From Gimesia alba (GTDB lineage: Bacteria; Planctomycetota; Planctomycetia; Planctomycetales; Planctomycetaceae), in NCBI RefSeq assembly GCF_007744675.1, contig NZ_CP036269.1:6313046-6377045 (forward strand): a DNA stretch of 64,000 bases, in the 5' to 3' direction. Below are positions 17,370-29,259 of this stretch, one piece after another. Under the pieces are notes generated by a model. The model was given only the letters and a program-made list of their open reading frames with translations. It had not been told where the DNA came from and searched no databases. Made by a program: the position numbers and the translations under genes. Every line of letters begins with the position of its first letter. Positions within the stretch are counted from its first letter, which is position 1.

Positions 17370-18758
17370 TTAGTGATAAGCTTGCATTCCGTGCTCGGAG
17401 AGGTCTAAGCCCTTCATTTCGTCTTCTTCAGATACTCGGAGCTGACCGATCATCTTCAGGAAGAAGAACAGAATAAACATGGTGACAAAGGCATAGACCG
17501 GAATCACAACCGATCCCAAGATCTGCACACCAAGGTCGTAATCACCAAAGATACCTGTGGCAATTCCACCCCAGACTCCGCAGAGTCCGTGTACTGGGAA
17601 AGCACCCACAGGATCGTCGATTTTGAGTTTTTCCAAAGCCAGGATACCAAAGACGACCAACAAGCCTGCGATACCACCAATGATGATCGCTTCGATGTTC
17701 GTCACACTGTCACAGTTGGCAGTAATCCCCACCAGTCCAGCGAGTACGCCGTTCAATGCCATTGAAATATCGGGTTTTCCGTACATGATCCAACCCAGGA
17801 TCATCGCAGCAACACCACCAGTGGCGGCTGCCAACGTTGTATTGGTTGCGATTAACATCACGGCATTCGTATTGTCTGTACCACCAAATGCCAACTGACT
17901 ACCAGGGTTAAATCCGTACCAACCTACCCAGAGGATGAATACACCCAGCGTGGCCTGAGCAATATTGTGGCCAGGAATCGGAGCAGATTTGCCATCTTTC
18001 TTAAACCGTCCAATTCGGGGCCCCAGAACGATCGCACCAGCTAAGCCAGCAAATCCACCAACAGCATGTACGACAATGGAACCAGCAAAATCGTAGAAGC
18101 CTTTGGCATCTAACCAGCCACCGCCCCATTTCCAGTAACCGCTGATCGGGTAAATGAGCCCTGTCAGAACAATACTGTAAATCAGGTAAGAGCTGAATTT
18201 CAAACGACCAGCAACGGCCCCGGAAACAATCGTGGCTGCGGTTGCGGCAAAGGCGACTTGGAATAGAAAGTCGACTTGAGGATTCAATTTACCAGGACCA
18301 ACCTCTCCACCTTCACCAATCCCAAACTGACCAAAACCAAAGAATTTGTTCTCAATATCGCCCGGGTACATCAATCCATATCCGACGGCATAATAGATTA
18401 AAACGCCGACACAGACATCCATTAAGTTCTTAAAGAGAATGTTGATTGTATTTTTGGAAGAGTTAAATCCGGACTCAACCATCGCAAATCCGGACTGCAT
18501 GAAGAGCACCAGAACGGCACACAGAAATAGCATGCTGTTATCCAGAGCATAATACAGCTCAGGTAATGTGAGCGGTGCTGCTTCTTCAGCAGGTGCTTCC
18601 GCTTCTCCTTCTCCTTCCGCTGGAGCCGCTGTTTCTGTTGATTCTGCTGCAGGCTTTTCTGTCGGTTCAGCTTCATCAAACGCCAAAACCGGCTGTGAGA
18701 ACGCTAAAACTACGACAAGGCTAGCCGTCAAGCCCGTGAGCGCATGTTTCCAATTCAT
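17370..18758 (-). CDS. amt: Ammonium transporter (Amt family)
   Basis: 462 residues from the ATG at 18758; a frame-extending ATG at 18788 adds ten residues before the signal peptide. An N-terminal signal (LTASLVVVLAFSQPVLA) is followed by ~40 acidic, Ala/Pro/Thr-rich residues (TEKPAAESTETAAP), then eleven membrane segments. Amt motifs: 'LYYALDNSMLFLCAVLVLFMQ', 'AMVESG', 'DFAGSIVVHAVGGFAGLAGA' (pore His), 'NPGSQLAFGG' and 'PVHGLCGVWGGIATGIFG' (second pore His). It conducts NH3/NH4+ across the inner membrane. No glnB/glnK gene is adjacent, which is unusual for Amt. Confidence 0.95.
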   Translation of the reverse strand: MNWKHALTGLTASLVVVLAFSQPVLAFDEAEPTEKPAAESTETAAPAEGEGEAEAPAEEAAPLTLPELYYALDNSMLFLCAVLVLFMQSGFAMVESGFNSSKNTINILFKNLMDVCVGVLIYYAVGYGLMYPGDIENKFFGFGQFGIGEGGEVGPGKLNPQVDFLFQVAFAATAATIVSGAVAGRLKFSSYLIYSIVLTGLIYPISGYWKWGGGWLDAKGFYDFAGSIVVHAVGGFAGLAGAIVLGPRIGRFKKDGKSAPIPGHNIAQATLGVFILWVGWYGFNPGSQLAFGGTDNTNAVMLIATNTTLAAATGGVAAMILGWIMYGKPDISMALNGVLAGLVGITANCDSVTNIEAIIIGGIAGLLVVFGILALEKLKIDDPVGAFPVHGLCGVWGGIATGIFGDYDLGVQILGSVVIPVYAFVTMFILFFFLKMIGQLRVSEEDEMKGLDLSEHGMQAYH

Positions 18759-21211
<2,453 letters not shown>

Positions 21212-21226
21212 TCTCGCTTACTGTCC

Positions 21227-21271
21227 TTTAACGAGGAGCGCCGTGAATCATTCGCTGGCTCCTCAGTTAAA
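21227..21271 (+). terminator. Large hairpin between groEL copy 1 and groES
   Basis: TTTAACGAGGAGC (21227-21239) pairs with GCTCCTC(a)GTTAAA (21258-21271). It starts 15 bases after the groEL stop. It lacks a T-run, so it may be a processing or stabilising structure rather than a full terminator. Confidence 0.6.
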
Positions 21272-21288
21272 ACGATCAATCTAATTTC

Positions 21289-21309
21289 ATCCGGGAACTG
21301 CTCCCGGAT
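21289..21309 (+). promoter_or_regulatory. Second hairpin before groES
   Basis: ATCCGGGA (21289-21296) pairs perfectly with TCCCGGAT (21302-21309) around a 5-base loop, 46 bases before the groES start. It has no T-tract. With the preceding hairpin it may set the groEL:groES transcript ratio. Confidence 0.5.
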
Positions 21310-21354
21310 TCACAAATACAACCAGACTAACTGGAATAATTGGGAGTTAACATA

Positions 21355-21645
21355 ATGGAACTGAATCCTCTTGATGACCGTATCGTGATTGAACCCAATG
21401 TGGCTGAAGAAACAACTGCTGGCGGCATTGTCCTGCCTGATACTGCTCAGGAAAAGCCTCAAAGCGGAACTGTCATTGCTGTAGGCCCTGGCCGACTTCT
21501 GGAAAGCGGCGAACGCTGCCCGGTCGCCGTTGAAGTCGGTGATGAAGTTCTCTACGGCAAATATGGCGGAACGGATATTGAAGTCAGCGGTAAAGATGTC
21601 AAGATCTTACGTGAAAGCGATATTCTTGCCAAAATCATTAAATAG
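21355..21645 (+). CDS. groES: Co-chaperonin GroES
   Basis: 96 residues from the ATG at 21355, preceded by TGGGAGTTAA; a frame-extending GTG-like start at 21340 overlaps that site. Family hallmarks: '[25 protein letters not shown]' with the mobile loop (EETTAGGIV), '[13 protein letters not shown]' (roof), and the C-terminal '[28 protein letters not shown]'. It caps GroEL during folding. It lies between two groEL genes and may serve both. Confidence 0.97.
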   Translation: MELNPLDDRIVIEPNVAEETTAGGIVLPDTAQEKPQSGTVIAVGPGRLLESGERCPVAVEVGDEVLYGKYGGTDIEVSGKDVKILRESDILAKIIK

Positions 21646-21807
21646 AGAACGTACTATTATCGGAACACGAGACAGGAAATCGAATCGCTGACAGCCTTTC
21701 AATTTCGAACTGCCTTGGAAATCTAATTCAAACCACAAAATCACGCAGGGGAGAACGGAGTAATCCGATCCAATGTTCGTTCCTGTTAAACAGAGGAGTT
21801 TATAAGC

Positions 21808-23427
21808 GTGGCAAAGCAACTATTGTTTGAAGATCGCGCACGTGCCAAACTGCAAAAAGGCGTGCAAACTATTAGCGACGCTGTAGCTATCACAATGGGA
21901 CCTACGGGCCGTAATGTGATCATCGATAAAAACTTTGGCAATCCACTGGTGACCAAAGACGGTGTTACAGTCAGTAAGGAAGTCGAGCTCGAAGACCCCT
22001 TCGAAAACATGGGGGCCAAACTGGTCAACGAAGTTGCTTCCAAAACCAGTGACGTTGCTGGCGATGGTACAACGACTGCCACAGTGCTGGCACGTTCGAT
22101 TTATCAGGAAGGCTTGCGAGGATTGTCATTGGGTGCCAACCCGATGATTGTTCGTCGTGGAATCGACAAAGCCGTTGAAGCTGCTGTCAGTGCCATCGAA
22201 GAACTGGCAAAACCGGTCACGGAAAAAGCGGAAATTGCTCAAGTCGGTGCGATCTCTGCAAACAATGATTCTGTCATTGGAGATCTGATTGCCGATGCCG
22301 TTGAGAAAGTCGGCCGCGATGGTGTGATTACTGTTGAAGAAGGTAAGGGAAACGAAACCACCCTGTCTTTTGCCGATGGTATGCAATTCGATAAAGGCTA
22401 CATTTCACCCTACTTTGTCACAGACACGGAAGGCATGAAGTGCATTCTGGAAGATTGCTACATTCTGATTCACGAATCAAAGATTTCCGCACTGCGAGAT
22501 CTGGTACCACTGCTGGAAAAAGTCTCTCAGACTGGCAAACCACTGCTGATCATCGCTGAAGACGTCGAAGGCGAGCCTTTGACAGCTTTGGTTGTGAATA
22601 AGCTGCGAGGCGTGCTCAACATTGCAGCCGTCAAAGCACCAGGCTTCGGCGACCGCCGCAAAGCAATGCTGGCAGATATTGCCGTGCTGACTGGTGGTAC
22701 CGTGATTTCAGAAGATCTGGGAATCAAGCTCGAATCGGTTGAATTGAGCCAGCTCGGCCAGGCCAAGCAGGTTGAAATCACCAAAGATTCCTGCACGCTG
22801 ATCGAAGGTGCTGGCGAAACAGAAGCGCTGCAGGCACGTGTCGCTCAGATTCGTGGTCAATTAGCCAAAACCGAGAGCGAATACGATCGTGAAAAATTCC
22901 AGGAACGGTTGGCGAAGCTGACCGGTGGTGTAGCGATTATCTCTGTCGGTGCTGCAACTGAAGCAGAGATGAAGCAAACCAAGGCCCGTATGGAAGACGC
23001 TCTTCACGCAACGCGTGCTGCTGTGGAAGAAGGAATTCTTCCCGGTGGTGGTGTCGCACTTCTGCGATCGATTGAAGCCGTTGAAAAAGTCAAAGGTAAA
23101 AACGAAGACGAAAAGATCGGTATCAATATCGTTGCTCGTGCCTTGGAAGGACCGATTCGCAAAATCGCTGAAAACTGTGGAACCGACGGCGCGGTTGTCG
23201 CTGATGAAGTGAAACAGCTTTCCGGTTCAAAAGGCTATAATGCTAATAGCGGCGAATACGTCGACATGTACAAAGCGGGAATTATTGATCCGGCCAAAGT
23301 CGTTAAAAACGCCTTGAAAAACGCTGCTTCTATCGCAGGACTCATGCTAACCACACAGGTACTTGTCACCAACAGTGATAGCGCCGAAGGTGGTAAACAG
23401 GCTGATGTCGAAGGAAGTGTTCGATAA
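21808..23427 (+). CDS. groEL: Chaperonin GroEL, copy 2, without Gly-Met tail
   Basis: 539 residues from the GTG at 21808, with CAGAGGAG 9 bases upstream. The core is complete: '[15 protein letters not shown]', '[19 protein letters not shown]', '[14 protein letters not shown]', '[21 protein letters not shown]' (catalytic Asp) and '[10 protein letters not shown]'. The C-terminus ends in a polar '[15 protein letters not shown]', not in GGM repeats, so the cage floor differs from copy 1. Many amino-acid differences from copy 1 suggest an old duplication with specialised clients. A strong terminator follows. Confidence 0.97.
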   Translation: MAKQLLFEDRARAKLQKGVQTISDAVAITMGPTGRNVIIDKNFGNPLVTKDGVTVSKEVELEDPFENMGAKLVNEVASKTSDVAGDGTTTATVLARSIYQEGLRGLSLGANPMIVRRGIDKAVEAAVSAIEELAKPVTEKAEIAQVGAISANNDSVIGDLIADAVEKVGRDGVITVEEGKGNETTLSFADGMQFDKGYISPYFVTDTEGMKCILEDCYILIHESKISALRDLVPLLEKVSQTGKPLLIIAEDVEGEPLTALVVNKLRGVLNIAAVKAPGFGDRRKAMLADIAVLTGGTVISEDLGIKLESVELSQLGQAKQVEITKDSCTLIEGAGETEALQARVAQIRGQLAKTESEYDREKFQERLAKLTGGVAIISVGAATEAEMKQTKARMEDALHATRAAVEEGILPGGGVALLRSIEAVEKVKGKNEDEKIGINIVARALEGPIRKIAENCGTDGAVVADEVKQLSGSKGYNANSGEYVDMYKAGIIDPAKVVKNALKNAASIAGLMLTTQVLVTNSDSAEGGKQADVEGSVR

Positions 23428-23484
23428 TTTCTGTCATTTACTGAAATCATCCATTTGATTTTAGTAGGGACTTTGTGATATCAG

Positions 23485-23518
23485 ACGGGCCGCCGTAAAA
23501 ATGGTGGCCCGTTTTTTT
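23485..23518 (+). terminator. Intrinsic terminator after groEL copy 2
   Basis: ACGGGCCGCC pairs with GG(T)GGCCCGT around an A-rich loop and is followed by seven Ts (to 23518), 58 bases after the groEL stop. It separates the groE genes from dnaJ. Confidence 0.9.
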
Positions 23519-23603
23519 CAGTTCTAACAGAACTGTGGAAGTCAGAAATCTACCAAAGCGGACTTGGTAAATTTCGAAACCTTTAAACGATGAGTTGTGA
23601 GAT

Positions 23604-24740
23604 ATGGCATCGAAACGCGATTATTATGAAATCCTCGGTGTATCGCGCGAAGTGACCAGCGTTGAAATTAAAAAAGCCTACAAGAAGCTGGCGCTGGCCA
23701 ATCACCCCGATCGAAATCCCGGGGATGAGGAAGCGGTGAAGCGTTTCAAAGAAGCTGCGGAAGCTTTTGAGATTCTAAGCGATGAGCAGAAACGGGCTCA
23801 CTATGATCGCTATGGACACGCCGACTTTGGAGGCGCTGGCGGCAGCCAGTTCCATGATGTCTCTGATATTTTCAGCGCCTTCGGCGACCTCTTTGAAGGG
23901 TTTGGATTCAGAGGTTCCTCACAACGAGGCGGAAATCGTCCCCGACAGGGAGAAAGCCTGCGGACCAATATTCAAATCGATCTCTTGGATGCCGCTTCTG
24001 GCTGTGATCGAGAAATCAGTATTACGCGACAGGAAACCTGCGAAACCTGTCATGGCTCTGGCGCTGAACCTGGTACACAACCCGATGAGTGCGATTATTG
24101 TGGCGGAGCAGGGCAGGTCGTTCAGTCACAAGGCTTTTTCCGCGTTCAGACAACGTGCCCGCGGTGTCGTGGTGCTGGAAAAGTCATTGTTGAAAAATGT
24201 TCTGATTGCCGAGGTGAAGGCCGGGTTTCCAGCGAAATCACATTAGACATCAAGGTTCCTCCCGGCATCGACAACGGTATGCAGCTCTGCCTCAGAGGAG
24301 AAGGGAACCCCGGCTTAAACGGGGGACCACGAGGAGATTTATACGTTGTTGTCGGCGTGGATGAACACCCTCTGTTCCGTCGGCAGGATCAGGAATTAAG
24401 TTGCCACGTCCCCATTACCTACACACAGGCAGCCTTGGGTGCGAATATTGAAATTCCGACTCTGGAAGGCCGACATGATCTGAAAATTCCTTCGGGAACC
24501 CAACCAGGCGAAGTCTTTCGCCTCAAAGGTCTGGGTATGCCTAACCCCCACGGTGGGGGACGCCGCGGCGACCTGCATGTGATTGTGCAGATTGATGTAC
24601 CTAAGAAAATTTCAGAACGGGAAGAAGAATTACTGCGGGAATTAGCAGAAATCGAACACGCGGAAGTGTCTCAACACCGCAGCCCCAATCGAAATTCGTT
24701 TTTTGATAAATTAAAGGAATACTTCACACACTCTGATTAA
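23604..24740 (+). CDS. dnaJ: Chaperone DnaJ
   Basis: 378 residues, type I (class A). The J-domain (1-70) has HPD at 34-36. A Gly/Phe region follows ([12 protein letters not shown]). Four CxxCxGxG-type zinc motifs start at Cys146, Cys163, Cys185 and Cys199. The C-terminal substrate-binding domains end in '[16 protein letters not shown]'. It delivers unfolded clients to DnaK and stimulates its ATPase. grpE follows 82 bases later; dnaK is not in the window. Confidence 0.97.
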   Translation: MASKRDYYEILGVSREVTSVEIKKAYKKLALANHPDRNPGDEEAVKRFKEAAEAFEILSDEQKRAHYDRYGHADFGGAGGSQFHDVSDIFSAFGDLFEGFGFRGSSQRGGNRPRQGESLRTNIQIDLLDAASGCDREISITRQETCETCHGSGAEPGTQPDECDYCGGAGQVVQSQGFFRVQTTCPRCRGAGKVIVEKCSDCRGEGRVSSEITLDIKVPPGIDNGMQLCLRGEGNPGLNGGPRGDLYVVVGVDEHPLFRRQDQELSCHVPITYTQAALGANIEIPTLEGRHDLKIPSGTQPGEVFRLKGLGMPNPHGGGRRGDLHVIVQIDVPKKISEREEELLRELAEIEHAEVSQHRSPNRNSFFDKLKEYFTHSD

Positions 24741-24822
24741 TCGAACTCATCAGAATAGAGAAGTCCCTTTTTTGTGTTACTCAATATTAGATCTGTTTAA
24801 TTTAGCGTTATAGGTCAGAAGC

Positions 24823-25380
24823 ATGGCAGATATGGAACAGCCTGAAGAAATCCAAAATCAGACTGAAGAAAATTCGGTTGAAGAAAGTGAAGCGGCCCAG
24901 GAAATGCCTACAATCGAAGAACAATTGCAGTCCGCAATTTCTGAGCGTGATGAAAACCAGGATCGTTTTCTGCGATCACAGGCAGAGTTGGATAACGCCC
25001 GTAAACGGCATCAAAAAGAACTGGCACAGATGCGTCAGTACGCTGCAGCACCGTTTATTCAAGATCTGCTGCCAGCGCTGGACAATCTGAAACGTGCCGT
25101 GGATGCCGCAGAAAGTGCAGATCACGTTGACGAACTCAAACGTGGTGTGGAAATGGTAGCGAAGCAGATTTTGGATGTCTTCGCACAACATCATGTCAAA
25201 GCGATTGAAGCCTTAGGGCAGCCCTTTGATCCCAACCTGCACGAAGCGTTACAGCAGATGCCCTCAGACGAGTATCCCCCGATGACCGTGATTCAGGAAC
25301 TCGAACAGGGATTTATTCTGAACGACCGGGTGGTTCGTCCCTCTAAAGTGATCGTTTCCTCCGGCCCTGCTGAAAGTTAA
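24823..25380 (+). CDS. grpE: Nucleotide exchange factor GrpE
   Basis: 185 residues. An acidic N-terminus (EEIQNQTEENSVEESEAAQE) leads into a coiled coil. The family signature follows: RSQAELDNARKRHQKEL, 'LLPALDNLKRAVDAA', 'GVEMVAKQILDVF', 'FDPNLHEALQQMP' and 'LNDRVVRPSKVIVS'. It releases ADP from DnaK. It is encoded in the same direction as dnaJ and is followed at once by an FmdB-type gene. Confidence 0.96.
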   Translation: MADMEQPEEIQNQTEENSVEESEAAQEMPTIEEQLQSAISERDENQDRFLRSQAELDNARKRHQKELAQMRQYAAAPFIQDLLPALDNLKRAVDAAESADHVDELKRGVEMVAKQILDVFAQHHVKAIEALGQPFDPNLHEALQQMPSDEYPPMTVIQELEQGFILNDRVVRPSKVIVSSGPAES

Positions 25381-25417
25381 TTTGTTTCTCATTGCCTTTT
25401 TTTGTGAGAAGAGATCG

Positions 25418-25714
25418 ATGCCAACTTACGATTATGAATGTTCCCAATGCGGCAATAAATGGGAAGAGTTTCAATCAATTACCGCAAAACCACTCCGAAA
25501 ATGTCCTGCCTGCGGTAAGCTGAAAGCCAAACGCGTCATCGGCGCTGGTGCCGGGATCATCTTTAAGGGATCTGGGTTTTACCAAACTGATTACCGTAGC
25601 AGCTCTTATAAAAAAGCAGCAGAGGCAGACAGCAAAGCACAATCTTCAAGCTCAGAATCCAAAAGCAGCACCGATTCGGGTAGTTCAAAAAAGAGTAGTT
25701 CGTCTGATTCCTGA
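25418..25714 (+). CDS. FmdB-family zinc-ribbon protein
   Basis: 98 residues from the ATG at 25418, preceded by GAGAAGAG; upstream residues in the same frame are spurious. The N-terminal zinc ribbon is 'PTYDYECSQCGNKWEEF' with a second pair 'CPACGKLKAKRVIG'. The 'GIIFKGSGFYQTDYR' segment is the usual family end. A Ser/Lys-rich low-complexity tail (~35 residues) follows. FmdB proteins are small putative regulators of unclear role. Starting ~37 bases after grpE, it is probably in the same transcript. Confidence 0.92.
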   Translation: MPTYDYECSQCGNKWEEFQSITAKPLRKCPACGKLKAKRVIGAGAGIIFKGSGFYQTDYRSSSYKKAAEADSKAQSSSSESKSSTDSGSSKKSSSSDS

Positions 25715-25798
25715 TTACCTTTGATATTTCCGTTGGAATGATCTATATAAGAGTTTCAGGCTCTGATATTGCTCCTCTTTTATTCGTCTGAGGCTTCG

Positions 25799-26005
25799 AT
25801 GATCCAACCTCAAACATGCCCCATTTGCCGTAAGGTCGTCACATTTAAAGCCAGTGACGACCAGTCGCCATTCCCGTTTTGCAGCAAAAAATGTCGCGAC
25901 GTCGATTTTTTTCGCTGGTCAGAAGGACGTTATGCGATCGTTGAGGATCTGGATCCTCGGATTATTGAATTGCAGCGTCTGGAGCAAGAGGGTGAAGACG
26001 ATTAA
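25799..26005 (+). CDS. yacG: DNA gyrase inhibitor-like zinc protein YacG
   Basis: 68 residues from the ATG at 25799. It has the YacG Cys4 zinc site: 'CPICRKVV' and 'FCSKKCRDVDFFRWSEGRY'. In E. coli the homologue binds GyrB and blocks its DNA binding. The C-terminal acidic tail is short. Its last bases overlap the start of the EamA transporter gene. Confidence 0.9.
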   Translation: MIQPQTCPICRKVVTFKASDDQSPFPFCSKKCRDVDFFRWSEGRYAIVEDLDPRIIELQRLEQEGEDD

Positions 26006-27083
26006 AGAGTCCTCTGACACCCCCTCCCCCCCGACTGAGACTGATCTTACCAATAGCCACGAAGCCAGTGGGATGTCTCCTGTGCTCAAAGGGACTATTT
26101 TCGGAATTCTTTCAGCATTCGCATACACTGCCGCCAATATCTCTCTGCGAGAAGCAGCAGTCGACAATAATGCCGACTGGGCAATCTGGATCTCTGCCTT
26201 GAAATCAGTCCCTGCGACAATCGTAGGCTGGGTGCTGGTTGCTTACCGGGGCTCACAGGGGCTGCCTGCTCTTCCGCCGCGCCGTCTTGTCATTCCCCTG
26301 ATCCTGACCGGACTGTTGATGCAGTTCGGCGGGAACGTCATGTTTCAATGGTCACTGAGCCTGGGCGGGCTGGCGTTTACCGTGCCTGTCTGCTTCGCCA
26401 CTCTGCTGTTTACAGGGGCCATCCTTGGAAGGATCTTTCTGGAAGAAGCGATCACCCCGCGGATGTTTGTCTCGATGATTATTCTGACGGCGGCGATTGT
26501 TGTACTGAGTCTGGGAGCACATCAGGCAGAAGAATCTGTGTTTGAACATATGGAACATCACTCCCGCTCGATCATCACCGTTGCACTGACCATTCTGGTG
26601 GCCTGTATTGCCGGCTGTGCCTATGGGGGGGGAGGGGTCATGATCCGAGGGACCGTTCGTGGCGAGATGTCTATCTCGGCAAGTCTGGTATTGATCAGTA
26701 CAACCGGTCTAGTCTGCCTGACCAGTGTTGCCTTCTATCGACTCGGCTTTCAGATCCTCTGGCAGACAAGCTCCTGGCAATATCTGGTAATGCTGATCGG
26801 CGGTATTATGAATGCGATTGCTTTTTTCGCCATCGGTGCTTCGATGAAATATCTGACTGTGACACGTGTCAATTTATTAAACGCCTCACAAACCGCGATG
26901 GCTGCGTTTGCCGGAGTCTTCTTTTTTGATGAACAGGTAACGGTCTGGCTGTTATGCGGAACCGCTCTGACCATTGGCGGACTGTTTTTGATGGAAAAAA
27001 AACGTCCCGCCATTCCCAACAACACCCTCACACAGGCTACTCCCATAAGCTCAGAACAACAGGAGTGTAGCGCGAATGAATAA
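25992..27083 (+). CDS. EamA/DMT-family transporter
   Basis: 363 residues if the start is the GTG at 25992 (GGAG 7 bases upstream), overlapping yacG by 14 bases. The ATG at 26073, just before the first membrane segment, would give ~336 residues. Ten hydrophobic segments form two EamA repeats, for example GTIFGILSAFAYTAANISLR, 'FTVPVCFATLLFTGAILG' and 'AFAGVFFFDEQVTVWLLCGTALTIGG'. These proteins export or import small metabolites; the substrate is unknown. The stop overlaps the start of the carbonic anhydrase gene, suggesting coupling. Confidence 0.88.
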   Translation: MKTIKESSDTPSPPTETDLTNSHEASGMSPVLKGTIFGILSAFAYTAANISLREAAVDNNADWAIWISALKSVPATIVGWVLVAYRGSQGLPALPPRRLVIPLILTGLLMQFGGNVMFQWSLSLGGLAFTVPVCFATLLFTGAILGRIFLEEAITPRMFVSMIILTAAIVVLSLGAHQAEESVFEHMEHHSRSIITVALTILVACIAGCAYGGGGVMIRGTVRGEMSISASLVLISTTGLVCLTSVAFYRLGFQILWQTSSWQYLVMLIGGIMNAIAFFAIGASMKYLTVTRVNLLNASQTAMAAFAGVFFFDEQVTVWLLCGTALTIGGLFLMEKKRPAIPNNTLTQATPISSEQQECSANE

Positions 27084-27708
27084 TTCAGACTCTTCTCCGG
27101 AATGGCCCGCGAAAGCAGATTCGATCCCCGCACCTCCCGAACTACCGTATCCGGAAGTCGACTGCGACTGGAACGCGCTGCATTCCATTCCCATCATTGA
27201 TCCCACTGCCTGGGTCACACCAGATGCGATCGTCACCGGACGCGTTCGTCTCAAAGCCCGTAGTTCCGTCTGGCACCAATGCGTTTTACGTGGCGATCTG
27301 GAATACATCGAAGTGGGTGAAGAGACCAATGTGCAAGACGGATCGATCCTGCATACCGATTACGAACATCCCTGTATCTTGGGCAACCGGGTCACGCTGG
27401 GCCACGCTGCCATCGTGCACGGCTCAATTGTGGAAGACGATGCCATGATCGCGATTGGGGCGACTGTGCTCAGCCGATGTGTCATTGGTAAAGGTGCATT
27501 GATCGCCGCGGGTGCTCTGGTCCGTGAAGGAATTCATGTCCCTCCGAATACGCTCTGGGCCGGCTGTCCCGCGCGTCAGATTAAAGTACTCACAGAACAG
27601 CAGCAGGAACGCCTCAAAGCAACCTGGCAACATTACGTCAATCTTGGTGCAGCCAGCCTCCAACAATTGGGACGCGAACACATCGACGCCCTCACTCAAC
27701 GCGGTTAA
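27076..27708 (+). CDS. Gamma-class carbonic anhydrase-like protein
   Basis: 210 residues. Hexapeptide repeats predict a left-handed beta-helix. The presumed zinc ligands are His93 (SILHTD), His110 and His115 (TLGHAAIVHG), matching the spacing of the YrdA/Cam family. 'RGDLEYIEVGEETNVQDGS' and 'AGCPARQIKVLTEQQ' are family landmarks. A ~45-residue N-terminal extension precedes the helix. Whether it hydrates CO2 or acts otherwise, as many members do, cannot be told. It overlaps the transporter gene by 8 bases. Confidence 0.9.
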   Translation: MNNSDSSPEWPAKADSIPAPPELPYPEVDCDWNALHSIPIIDPTAWVTPDAIVTGRVRLKARSSVWHQCVLRGDLEYIEVGEETNVQDGSILHTDYEHPCILGNRVTLGHAAIVHGSIVEDDAMIAIGATVLSRCVIGKGALIAAGALVREGIHVPPNTLWAGCPARQIKVLTEQQQERLKATWQHYVNLGAASLQQLGREHIDALTQRG

Positions 27709-27927
27709 TCCGAGAATAACACCTGTTCACAACCATGAATGCTGCCCACGAGTAAGGGGCAGAGATTCAAACGACTCGCCTTCAAAAACCGTAAAACAGA
27801 TTGAGCCCTCAAGATTCGGACAAAAAACCTGTGAGTAGTTCCCTTTTTTGCCTCGAAAACGGTCTATTACCTGTGGTATCCTTATGATTCATTTATTCAA
27901 TGAAACTAATTAATTCAGGACCCTCTA

Positions 27928-29259
27928 ATGACTAACAAGCAATCTGAGCCTTCCAGCTCAACAACGCGTCGTGAGTTTATCAAAACCGGTTCGGCAGCAG
28001 TTGCTGCTGCTTCTACCCTGTCCAGTGCCGTTTTTGCGGGGACACCTCAGACGGCTGCTCTGCAATCCAGTCTGTTTGCTGGCGGAACTGATGTCATTCG
28101 CGTAGGTCTGGTTGGTTGTGGGGGACGGGGAACAGGAGCCGCCGCACAAGCACTGGCTGCTGACCCGAATGCAAAACTGGTCGCGATGGGCGATACATTC
28201 TACGACCATCTTGATTCGAGTTTTAAAAACCTGAAAAAGAATCCCGTAGCAGAACAAGTCCAGGTCGACGCCGATCACAAATTCATTGGCTTCGATGCCT
28301 ATCAGAAAGTGATTGACTGTGTAGACGTGGTTCTGTTAACAACACCTCCGCACTTCCGCCCCATGCAGTTGCGTGCCGCAATCGAAGCAGGCAAACATGT
28401 TTTCGCCGAAAAACCAGTCGCCGTTGATGCACCCGGCGTTCGGTCAGTCATGGAAACCTGTAAACTGGCGAAAGAGAAAAATCTCTCGATCGTCTCGGGG
28501 CTCTGCTGGCGCTATCACCAGGGTATGCGTGAGACGTTCAAGCAAATTCACGAAGGTGCCGTCGGTGATGTGATGGCCATTCAGTGCAGCTATAACACCC
28601 GTGGCTTATGGATGTTTAAGCGGGAGCCGGAATGGAGTGATATGGAATGGCAGATGAGAAACTGGCTGTACTTCACTTGGCTTTCTGGTGATTTTAACAC
28701 CGAACAGCACGTTCACAGTCTGGATAAAATGGCTTGGACGATGAACGATGAAACCCCCATTTCCTGTAGTGGAACCGGAGGCCGTCAAACACGAACGGGT
28801 AAAGAATATGGTCACATTTTCGATCACTTTGCCATTGTTTATGAATACCCCAATGGCGTGAAAGGCTTCAGCCGTTGTCGTCAGCAGGATGGATGTGCCG
28901 TCGATGTTTCAGACCATGTGTTTGGAACCAAAGGTCGCGTCGATGTCTTCAAACATCGCATCTATGATCCTAAAGGGGAAAAGACCTGGCAGTTCCGTGA
29001 CAAAAGTAAAAACATGTACCAGGTTGAGCATGACGAATTCTTCAATAGCATCCGTTCGGGCAATCCCCTTAATAACGGCGATTACATGACCAAGAGCACC
29101 ATGCTCGCCATCATGGGGCGCATGGCTGCATACACCGGAAAATCGATCACATGGGACGAAGCGATCAATTCGAAAGAAGATCTGACTCCCGCCAGCTACG
29201 AATGGGGTCCACTCCCTGTGCCACCGGTCGCGATGCCTGGTGTCACTGCGTTTAAATAA
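27928..29259 (+). CDS. Tat-exported Gfo/Idh/MocA oxidoreductase
   Basis: 443 residues. The twin-arginine signal is STTRREFIKTGSAAVAAAST followed by a cleavage-like 'AVFAG'. The NAD(P)-binding motif is 'RVGLVGCGGRGTGAA', with 'EKPVAVDAPGVR' as the family EKP motif. The C-terminal domain contains 'GDFNTEQHVHSLDKMAW' with putative catalytic Asp/His. Members oxidise or rearrange sugars, inositols or amino sugars. Planctomycetes carry many exported copies, whose substrates are mostly unknown. A strong terminator follows. Confidence 0.92.
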   Translation: MTNKQSEPSSSTTRREFIKTGSAAVAAASTLSSAVFAGTPQTAALQSSLFAGGTDVIRVGLVGCGGRGTGAAAQALAADPNAKLVAMGDTFYDHLDSSFKNLKKNPVAEQVQVDADHKFIGFDAYQKVIDCVDVVLLTTPPHFRPMQLRAAIEAGKHVFAEKPVAVDAPGVRSVMETCKLAKEKNLSIVSGLCWRYHQGMRETFKQIHEGAVGDVMAIQCSYNTRGLWMFKREPEWSDMEWQMRNWLYFTWLSGDFNTEQHVHSLDKMAWTMNDETPISCSGTGGRQTRTGKEYGHIFDHFAIVYEYPNGVKGFSRCRQQDGCAVDVSDHVFGTKGRVDVFKHRIYDPKGEKTWQFRDKSKNMYQVEHDEFFNSIRSGNPLNNGDYMTKSTMLAIMGRMAAYTGKSITWDEAINSKEDLTPASYEWGPLPVPPVAMPGVTAFK

